A stretch of DNA of 64,000 bases, from IMG/VR virus record IMGVR_UViG_3300033153_009650, positions 1-64,000 of that record, one strand, 5' to 3'. A program made the position numbers and the translations under genes. The stretch is from a virus. Positions 57,982 through 64,000 of this stretch are shown here, piece after piece. Position 1 is the first letter of the stretch. Each line of letters starts with the position of its first letter. Below the pieces are notes generated by a model, which did not search any database, was not told the DNA's origin, and saw only the letters and a program-made list of their open reading frames with translations.

Positions 57982-58469
57982 TGGAAGTTGATCAAGCAAT
58001 ATCGATTGCACGAAGTTTGAGTAATAGGTTTTATCATACTCATAATATGATTCCTCATCTGGAGCAGGAGGATTATACACAAGATTGTCTTGTAGCTTGG
58101 TTAAGATATAAGAATATGAATTTTGCTTGTATAGATACTTTCCGAGATCATGCTCCCCTGAGTAGAAAGTATGCAAGAGAGGGAAAGCCTGTTCCTATTC
58201 ATATTAATAGAGAAATTTTAGATTATGATAGTTACTCAGAAGTGGAAGGAAATCTTGATTTATATTTTATTCAGAGGGCAATGAGAAAGCTACCTGATAG
58301 GATATATCAGGTATTGGATATGTATTATTTCCAACATATGTCTTTGTTGGAAATAGGTTTATTAATGGGATTTACTGAAAGTCGAGCATTGCAAATCAAG
58401 GCTGAAGGAATTAAAATATTGAAAAGGAAACTTAATGGGAATGGTTGCAAGACAACAATTAGTCACTGA
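57981..58469 (+). CDS. sigma-70-like factor (162 aa)
   Basis: The ATG in TAATG is chosen. EQEDYTQDCLVAWLRY resembles sigma region 2, and RAMRKLPDRIYQVLDMYYFQ then SLLEIGLLMGFTESRALQIK is region 4 with helix-turn-helix. A phage-encoded sigma-like factor may direct late transcription. The N-terminal core-binding part is short, so an anti-sigma or regulator role is possible. Confidence 0.65.
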   Translation: MEVDQAISIARSLSNRFYHTHNMIPHLEQEDYTQDCLVAWLRYKNMNFACIDTFRDHAPLSRKYAREGKPVPIHINREILDYDSYSEVEGNLDLYFIQRAMRKLPDRIYQVLDMYYFQHMSLLEIGLLMGFTESRALQIKAEGIKILKRKLNGNGCKTTISH

Positions 58470-59478
58470 TGTAATAATGAACGAGGTCATTCAGCCAAGA
58501 GTGACTATCAATACTGTCTTGAATATAGATCCTTCGAGAACATTAACTCTGAGGAAGGCGTTTGAGAAGGACGCTATTCGTCGGTTTAAGTTTATCCAAA
58601 GAGTTATAAAAAGAGCCATTGTAGATCTGGATTGTTTTGGATTAAGTAAAGAGAATCCTATTCTTATTCTTGCCAAAACGGCAGAAGGTATTAGGACATG
58701 GCAAGTGTCAAGAATGCAACGACAAGCAATTATGACTGTTGATGAGGCAATGAAGTCGATGGCAGCCAGGCAATTTGCCTTTCGAACTTCCGCTGGTAAA
58801 GTAGAAGGATTTATGTCCTGGTTAAATGAGATGGAAGAAAGAAGCGTTCTTCAAGTCGTTCGTAGACCAGGGCTAAGACAAGGAACAGGCGCTTGGTCGG
58901 ATATGTATATTCAATCAGCATATCAGAAAGGGATATTGAGAGGACGTCATGAGTTGAGAAACGCCGGGTTAAAAGATATTCCTCGATATAGTTCTCAGGA
59001 AGCAGTGAGTGCGATGTTTAATAAGCCATTTCATGCTGAGAGAGTGGGTTTGTTGATGACCAGAACCTTTAATGAACTTAAAGGTATTACTCAAGCAATG
59101 GATATGGATATAAGCCGAACTTTAGCTCAAGGTATGGCGGAAGGAAGAAATCCTCGAGCTATTGCTTATGATCTTGCTGGTAAGAAAGGAATAGTAAAAA
59201 AGATTGGGATTAACCGAGCAAGAACATTAGCCAGAACAGAAATAATCAGAGCTCATCATTCTGCTAATGTCCAGGAGTATAGAGATGCACAAATAGAAGG
59301 AGTTCGGGTTAAAGCGGAGTGGAGCACAGCGGGTGTTGGTGTATGCCCTATATGCACATCAATGGAGGGTGAGATATTTACTATTGATCGAATTGAAACG
59401 ATGATTCCCGCACATCCAAATTGCAGATGCGTAGCGTTACCTGTGGTCAAGTTGCCAAAAGGTAGAGTATATAAATAA
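58435..59478 (+). CDS. minor head protein, SPP1 gp7 / Mu gpF-like (347 aa)
   Basis: NRARTLARTEIIRAHHSANV, then CPICTSMEGEIFTIDR and IPAHPNCRCVALPV are the diagnostic C-terminal motif of phage head morphogenesis proteins. They are packaged with the capsid near the portal. Overlaps the sigma-like gene by 35 bases; ATG at 58435 has AAGG nearby. Confidence 0.85.
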   Translation: MGMVARQQLVTDVIMNEVIQPRVTINTVLNIDPSRTLTLRKAFEKDAIRRFKFIQRVIKRAIVDLDCFGLSKENPILILAKTAEGIRTWQVSRMQRQAIMTVDEAMKSMAARQFAFRTSAGKVEGFMSWLNEMEERSVLQVVRRPGLRQGTGAWSDMYIQSAYQKGILRGRHELRNAGLKDIPRYSSQEAVSAMFNKPFHAERVGLLMTRTFNELKGITQAMDMDISRTLAQGMAEGRNPRAIAYDLAGKKGIVKKIGINRARTLARTEIIRAHHSANVQEYRDAQIEGVRVKAEWSTAGVGVCPICTSMEGEIFTIDRIETMIPAHPNCRCVALPVVKLPKGRVYK

Positions 59479-59488
59479 AAGGATAAAT

Positions 59489-59620
59489 ATGAATCTCCCT
59501 TGGGTGCGATGTAAAAGATGTAAAAGAAAACTCTTTCGAGGAGAAGTAGTTAAAATTGAAATCAAATGTTCCAAGTGTGGTTGTGTTCAGATAATTCGAG
59601 GAGGAAAAGAAAACACTTGA
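59489..59620 (+). CDS. Com-like zinc finger (43 aa)
   Basis: ATG behind AAAAGGATAAAT. VRCKRCKRKLFRGEV and IKCSKCGCVQII match Mu Com, a small zinc-finger translational activator, which also often lies in head operons. Role in this phage unproved. Confidence 0.7.
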   Translation: MNLPWVRCKRCKRKLFRGEVVKIEIKCSKCGCVQIIRGGKENT

Positions 59621-59692
59621 TTTATTGAAAAAACTTTATTAATATACAGAAAATTAGAGAGTGGTTCAACCGCCTTAAGACCCAGAGGCTTA

Positions 59693-59741
59693 CAAAGCCC
59701 AGTTTCCTGAGATATTATTTCTTAGGAGTTTGGGCTTTTTT
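59693..59741 (+). terminator. intrinsic terminator or attenuator
   Basis: AAAGCCCA (59695-) pairs with TGGGCTTTT, with an inner TCCTGAGA / TTCTTAGGA pair, then a T run. It stands between the Com-like gene and the protease gene, so may reduce readthrough. Confidence 0.7.
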
Positions 59742-59800
59742 ATTGGGGGAATAAAATGCTTACAGAAAATACAGTTAAGAAAATTGGAAGTCAATGGTGA

Positions 59801-61507
59801 GTGGTTCATGGGCACCCGAAGAAACCCGGGAGCAAGACTGATAAACCAAAAGGAACTATCATTAAATGTTTTCCAACAAAGAAGGAGGCGGATGCAATGC
59901 ACAAAGCTATAATGGCAAATACTAAATTACAAATTCTTGAATCATTTACTATTAACATGCCCTTACGAAAAGAGATGTTTGAAGATCGGGAACATCTGGT
60001 AGCTCCTGTTATCGCTATTGTTGAGGGTGTTCATAATGGTCTGTATTATCCAGAAGAAGAGATAGGAAAGTTTGCAGAAGCCTGGAATGGAATTCCCCTT
60101 CTTGTTGGTCATCCAAAAGATGTTGATGGGCATTCTGTTTCTGCCAATACACCTGAAATTATAGAAGAGAATGCCGTTGGTAGATTTTTCAATGTCTATA
60201 TGGAAGAAGGAAAGTTAAAGGGCGAAATCTGGCTTGATGTTAAAAAGACGAAGGAAGTCAATCCAGCTGTATTAGATATTATTAATGGAGACGGACAACT
60301 TGAAGTGTCAACTGGTTTATGGACTGAAGATGAAAACACAAGTGGTGAATGGAAGGGTGAAAAGTATGAGGCGATTATGAGGGGCCATCGCCCAGATCAT
60401 TTAGCTCTCCTTCCTGGAGGAGAAGGGGCTTGTAATTGGGAAGATGGTTGTGGCGTTCGCGTAAATACTAAGGAAGGAGGTGAAGAAGTGGATGATAAAG
60501 AATTATTCGAGAAGTTAGAGGCTGAGGGCAAGAAGTCTGGTGAAGCTCCAAATAAGTTTAAATTAATGTTCATCAAACTTGCTAACAAATTGGGTTATAA
60601 AACTTCAGAGGTTTCACATAACGAAATCTATGGCCGGTTATCAGATATGATTGGTAGTAGTAATATGGAGGTAGGATCAAAAGGGCCTTATCGTTATGTG
60701 AATAGTGTTTTCGATAATTATTTTATTTACGAAGAACACATGGAAGGGGAGGCTTCTAAATTGTTCAGGCAGGATTATAGAATCAATGCGGATGACGAGA
60801 TTAAGTTCGTTGATGAGCCTGTACAAGTGAAGAAGGAAATTAAGTATGTTAAACTTTCAACAGAGAAAGGAGGAACAAAGACTATGGAGAAAAATGAAAA
60901 CTGCTGCAAGGAATTAATTGATTCTTTGATAGCAAACGATGCGGTTCAATTTGTGGAAGATGATCGCAAGTGGTTGGAAACTCTTGAGGAAGATCAACTG
61001 AAGAAATTTGAGCCGGTGGTTGATGAGGACGCTGTGGCCAAAGCCAAGAGAGATCAAGATCTTGCGATTCAGGCAGCCAAGGAAGAGGGTATTGCAGAAG
61101 GGAAGGCTTTGAAGGATAATGAACCTAATCCTAATGCAAATCCGGACTCTAAACCGGGCGGAGAATCTACTCCTGATCCACAGACTGCCGAGGAGTTCAT
61201 TGAGAATGCTCCTGAAGGCATTCGAGAAACCTTGCAGCGTTCCTATAAACGGGACCAGGAATTGAAAGCCAATTTGGTTAAAAGCTTGCTCGCCATTAAG
61301 AGAAATACCTTCACAGAGGAACAGCTCAATAGCAAGACAATGGATGAATTGGAGAGTTTGGCAAAGTTAGCCGATGTTCCGGCTGATTATTCAGGTAAGG
61401 GTGGAGCCCCTGTGGAGAATGAAGTAAAGGACAATGAGAGACATGAAGATGGCACCGGTGTTCCGGATATGCCTACCTTGCAATTGGGTAATTCGGCAAA
61501 TGTTTAA
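59801..61507 (+). CDS. DUF2213-like prohead protease with scaffold region (568 aa)
   Basis: The 5' end is odd: an ATG at 59756 behind GGGGGAATAAA opens MLTENTVKKIGSQW, then TGA (59798-59800), then GTG and the rest in frame, so the domain is split by a stop. The body contains AEAWNGIPLLVGHPKD and DGQLEVSTGLWTED as in DUF2213 proteases. The C-terminal half is acidic, scaffold-like. GTG at 60488 (GGAGGTGAAGAA) and ATG at 60884 (AAAGGAGGAACAAAGACT) are internal starts for a scaffold. Confidence 0.7.
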   Translation: MVHGHPKKPGSKTDKPKGTIIKCFPTKKEADAMHKAIMANTKLQILESFTINMPLRKEMFEDREHLVAPVIAIVEGVHNGLYYPEEEIGKFAEAWNGIPLLVGHPKDVDGHSVSANTPEIIEENAVGRFFNVYMEEGKLKGEIWLDVKKTKEVNPAVLDIINGDGQLEVSTGLWTEDENTSGEWKGEKYEAIMRGHRPDHLALLPGGEGACNWEDGCGVRVNTKEGGEEVDDKELFEKLEAEGKKSGEAPNKFKLMFIKLANKLGYKTSEVSHNEIYGRLSDMIGSSNMEVGSKGPYRYVNSVFDNYFIYEEHMEGEASKLFRQDYRINADDEIKFVDEPVQVKKEIKYVKLSTEKGGTKTMEKNENCCKELIDSLIANDAVQFVEDDRKWLETLEEDQLKKFEPVVDEDAVAKAKRDQDLAIQAAKEEGIAEGKALKDNEPNPNANPDSKPGGESTPDPQTAEEFIENAPEGIRETLQRSYKRDQELKANLVKSLLAIKRNTFTEEQLNSKTMDELESLAKLADVPADYSGKGGAPVENEVKDNERHEDGTGVPDMPTLQLGNSANV

Positions 61508-61525
61508 TAATGTTTGGTTGGTAAC

Positions 61526-61570
61526 TTTTTAACACAATAAAATTTAAATGAAGGAGGTAACTTAGTTATG
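61526..61570 (+). repeat. 45-bp leader repeat before the decoration gene
   Basis: Identical to 62031-62075 over 45 bp, from TTTTTAACAC to the ATG, containing AAGGAGGTAACTTAGTT. Probably a strong translation leader. Confidence 0.8.
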
Positions 61571-62020
61571 GCAAGTAAAACGATTTTGTTAAAAGGAGAT
61601 CCTCTGCGGAAGGAATATGAATGCGGAGGGACAATTACTCCAGGCCATCTTTGCAAACTGAATACCGACGGAGATGCGGTGGTTCATTCGGATGCGGGAA
61701 AAACAGCTTCTAAATTGTTTGCGATTGAGAACGCTCTTCAAGGAGACGAAATTGGAGATGATTATTCTGATGGCGATCGCGGTCAGTTTGTTGCTGCACG
61801 GCAAGGAGACGAGATTTATGCCTGGCTGGCAGATGGAGAAACAGCGGTTATTGAAAGCTATCTGGAGTCAGCGGGAGATGGAACTCTCCAAGTATATGCA
61901 GCCAGTTCTGCTGGAGCTGTTGAATATCCAAATAGCATCGTAGGTAAAGCTCTTGAAGCTTTGGATCTTTCAGCCTCGGCAATATCTGCTGCTGCCAGGA
62001 TTAAAATCGAGGTCATGTAA
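61568..62020 (+). CDS. head decoration-like protein (150 aa)
   Basis: Behind AAGGAGGTAACTTAGTT. GGTITPGHLCKLNTDGDAV and ADGETAVIESYLESAGDGTL resemble DUF2190/decoration proteins that stud HK97-type capsids. Directly precedes the major capsid gene with the same leader. Confidence 0.7.
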   Translation: MASKTILLKGDPLRKEYECGGTITPGHLCKLNTDGDAVVHSDAGKTASKLFAIENALQGDEIGDDYSDGDRGQFVAARQGDEIYAWLADGETAVIESYLESAGDGTLQVYAASSAGAVEYPNSIVGKALEALDLSASAISAAARIKIEVM

Positions 62021-62030
62021 ACAAGTTCAT

Positions 62031-62075
62031 TTTTTAACACAATAAAATTTAAATGAAGGAGGTAACTTAGTTATG
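62031..62075 (+). repeat. 45-bp leader repeat before the capsid gene
   Basis: Second, identical copy of the leader at 61526-61570. Confidence 0.8.
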
Positions 62076-63044
62076 GATCTTATTTATAAAGGAAAGGCTG
62101 TTGGTGATGTGGCAATGAAATTGCTACAGTCAAATTTCAACATCAACGCTTTAAGAACAAATGATGTCTTGCTCTATGACGAATGGAAGGTTATTGATAA
62201 GGCGGTTTTAAAAGCGGCAACGCAAAGACTGCTTGGTATTGGCGATCTTCAGAGTCGTGGACTGACATATGACATTCCAAATGGTCTGGCAAAGACGGTT
62301 TTGGCGTGGCAGGATTCGTCTGATCTTGAAGATGCATCCATGAGTATGGATGGTATTACCAGAGGTCAAAGAGATCGGCCGGAATTTGATATCAACTATA
62401 TTCCTCTGCCAATTATCCATTATGATTTTTCTTACTCAGTTAGGGAAATTCAACAGAGCAGAGATGGTAGTATGCCTTTGGATACCACCACGTCAGAGTT
62501 GGCGGCAAGAAAGGTAATTGAGAAAGCCGAAACAATTTTATTCCAAGGCTCAAGTTCCTACAAGTTTGGCGGAGGAACCATTTATGGTTATCAGGATGCT
62601 CCCCAAAGGAATACCGGTAGCTTGACTGCTAATTGGGATGACAGTGCAGCTTCCGGAGCAACCATTCTGGCTGACGTTCTTGCCATGAAGCAGGCTTCCA
62701 TAGATGCGTATCATTTCGGACCCTGGGTACTTTATATTCCCACAAATTTTGAGTCGGCAATTGATGATGATTTCAAAGCCAATTCCGATAAGTCCATTCG
62801 GACAAGGTTACTTGAAATTGCAGGGTTGTCCGATATCAAAGTTGCAGACTTCTTGAGTTCCGATAATGTGGTTCTGGTGCAAATGACTACTGATGTTGTC
62901 AGGCTTGTTAATGGTCTGGCTATTACCACAGTACAATGGGATTCTGAAGGTGGGATGCAAGCCAATTTTAAGGTTATGATGATCATGGTTCCTCAGATCC
63001 GTAATGACCAGAATAACAGGTCCGGTATTGTACACTATACCTAA
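62073..63044 (+). CDS. major capsid protein (323 aa)
   Basis: Behind AAGGAGGTAACTTAGTT. DQRLLGIGDLQSRGLTYDIP-like start and FDINYIPLPIIHYDFSYSVR with AARKVIEKAETILFQG place it in the encapsulin/HK97-fold capsid group. The identical strong leader to the decoration gene suits a highly made protein. Confidence 0.82.
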   Translation: MDLIYKGKAVGDVAMKLLQSNFNINALRTNDVLLYDEWKVIDKAVLKAATQRLLGIGDLQSRGLTYDIPNGLAKTVLAWQDSSDLEDASMSMDGITRGQRDRPEFDINYIPLPIIHYDFSYSVREIQQSRDGSMPLDTTTSELAARKVIEKAETILFQGSSSYKFGGGTIYGYQDAPQRNTGSLTANWDDSAASGATILADVLAMKQASIDAYHFGPWVLYIPTNFESAIDDDFKANSDKSIRTRLLEIAGLSDIKVADFLSSDNVVLVQMTTDVVRLVNGLAITTVQWDSEGGMQANFKVMMIMVPQIRNDQNNRSGIVHYT

Positions 63045-63083
63045 ACAACGAAAACCCTTTAACCATAAGGGAGGTTTTATCTT

Positions 63084-63704
63084 ATGGCTTTATATAGATT
63101 AAAAAGAGGATGCGGACCTCATCGTAAAAAGGTTGAGGGCGTGATGAAGAAGCTCGTTCCTGGAGACGAAGTTGAATTGACTTCTCAAGAGGTTGTTGCG
63201 TTTAAAGATAAGTTCGAGCTTGTAGGCCCGCCGCCCCCAGATCCTGAAGATCAGATTCCTTTGGTTGGATTAACTCTTCAGCATCAAGGGGGAGGGAAGT
63301 ACAATGTTTTTAATGAGGCAACAAAAGAGTTTATCAATGATGAACTTCTGACAAAGAAAGAGGCGGAATCTCTTATCTCTGATGTTGCTAAAGCAGAGGA
63401 AGGAATTGAACCGGGGAAAGATTCTGTGCTTGGCAAATTGCTTTTTAACCTTCGTAATAAAGAAGAGAAAGAAGATACTCCTAATCTTGACGAAGAGAAT
63501 ATGCCGGTAGATAAAGAAAATCAAGAACAAAAGAAAGACGAGGAGACGGTAGAAGATGGCCCGGAACCAAAAAATGATAAGGAAACAAAGAAGGATGAAT
63601 CCACCAAAGTGGAAAGTCCCAAAGATTTGGCCGGGAAGAACCGTGTTCCTCGTAGGCGGAGGTCCGTCTCTAAAAAAGGTAAATCTAAGTCTAATAAAAA
63701 ATGA
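63084..63704 (+). CDS. 206-aa head-region protein, charged C-terminus
   Basis: Behind AAGGGAGGTTTTATCTT. N-terminal 120 residues include PGDEVELTSQEVVAFKD and a YNVFNEATKEF strand; the rest is Lys/Glu-rich and low complexity. Its last 110 bases also encode the start of the next gene in another frame. Likely a head-tail accessory; no family. Confidence 0.5.
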   Translation: MALYRLKRGCGPHRKKVEGVMKKLVPGDEVELTSQEVVAFKDKFELVGPPPPDPEDQIPLVGLTLQHQGGGKYNVFNEATKEFINDELLTKKEAESLISDVAKAEEGIEPGKDSVLGKLLFNLRNKEEKEDTPNLDEENMPVDKENQEQKKDEETVEDGPEPKNDKETKKDESTKVESPKDLAGKNRVPRRRRSVSKKGKSKSNKK

Positions 63705-64000
63705 AAGAGTGATAGGTATTAATAACGCCTATCAATTAGGATCTTGGGTAGATGTGTGTTGGTTTACCGATTCAAGATGGTTCGATTGGCATAAAGAGAA
63801 ACTTCTTAATTTTGCTGGTTTGAAAGTCCACTGTGTCAATCGTCTAAAATATGTTGGTTGGCTTAAACGTTTGCTTAGAGGGAAACCAATGGGAATAGAA
63901 AAGAATCCCGGAGTAGTTTCCTGGAATAAATGTAGTGGATCAAGTGCAATAAATCTTGCATATCATTTTGGGGCTAAGAGAGTTGTATTGATCGGGTATG
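63595..64000 (+). CDS. DUF115-like protein, truncated by the window end
   Basis: ATG after GAAACAAAGAAGG, inside the previous gene in the next frame. RTVFLVGGGPSL, then VIGINNAYQLGSWVDVCWF and SAINLAYHFGAKRVVLIGY match the DUF115/MptE-like fold seen in phages, usually thought to act on nucleotides or sugars. 135 codons are visible. The overlap with the 206-aa gene is 110 bases. Confidence 0.7.
   Translation, partial: MNPPKWKVPKIWPGRTVFLVGGGPSLKKVNLSLIKNERVIGINNAYQLGSWVDVCWFTDSRWFDWHKEKLLNFAGLKVHCVNRLKYVGWLKRLLRGKPMGIEKNPGVVSWNKCSGSSAINLAYHFGAKRVVLIGY

Overview
The window is a 64 kb piece of an AT-rich, tailed double-stranded DNA phage genome, probably a siphovirus: it has a lambda gpJ-like tail-tip protein, an HK97/encapsulin-fold capsid protein and an SPP1 gp7/Mu gpF-type head protein. 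Ribosome binding sites are strong AGGAGG types and many genes overlap as ATGA or TAATG. The host cannot be named from the sequence. I found no tRNA, rRNA, integrase or CRISPR array. Both ends cut through genes (tail tip on the left, a DUF115-like protein on the right), so the remaining head-tail genes lie outside the window.

Layout. (1) 1-5.9 kb, plus strand: tail tip, a receiver-domain protein, an M15 peptidase endolysin, a lipoprotein and holin-like peptides, closed by a terminator shared with the opposing genes. (2) 5.9-50.2 kb, minus strand: the early/replication block. Nearest its 3' end are dozens of tiny genes (zinc ribbons, one-helix membrane peptides). Next come recombination genes (a split SbcC/Rad50, SbcD, PD-(D/E)XK and RuvC nucleases, RecA, gp32-like SSB), a clamp loader and a Pol III alpha subunit fused to a family-4-like uracil-DNA glycosylase. 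Then follow a helicase-methyltransferase fusion, a sliding clamp, a 7-deazaguanine DNA-modification cluster (DpdA-like transglycosylase, QueC, FolE, QueE, QueD plus a radical SAM protein, two methyltransferases and a HAD protein), a second clamp-like protein, DnaB-like helicase, initiator, primase and a SNF2 helicase. Its promoter-proximal end is small genes, with a GC-richer island carrying a DUF1874/AcrIII-1-like anti-CRISPR. (3) 50.2-51.2 kb: a divergent control region with an inverted repeat and three direct repeats. (4) 51.2-64 kb, plus strand: HNH nuclease, terminase, portal, a papain-like peptidase, a sigma-like factor, minor head protein, Com-like zinc finger, prohead protease/scaffold, decoration and major capsid proteins.

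How it fits together. The phage brings nearly a whole replisome (initiator, helicase, primase, SSB, clamp, clamp loader, polymerase) and a recombination set. It probably makes preQ0 from GTP (FolE, QueD, QueE, QueC) and exchanges it into its own DNA with the DpdA-like enzyme. The radical SAM, methyltransferase and HAD genes inside the same run could tailor that base further. With the DNA methyltransferase fusion and the predicted ring nuclease, several layers of defence evasion are visible. A near-identical AT-rich promoter element recurs five times on the minus strand, and a plus-strand sigma-like gene may serve late transcription.

Several reading frames appear broken by single bases, two of them at runs of A (near 7845 and 38655; also near 29950), and one by an in-frame TGA (59798). 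These may be sequence errors, true mutations or recoding, and are flagged individually.
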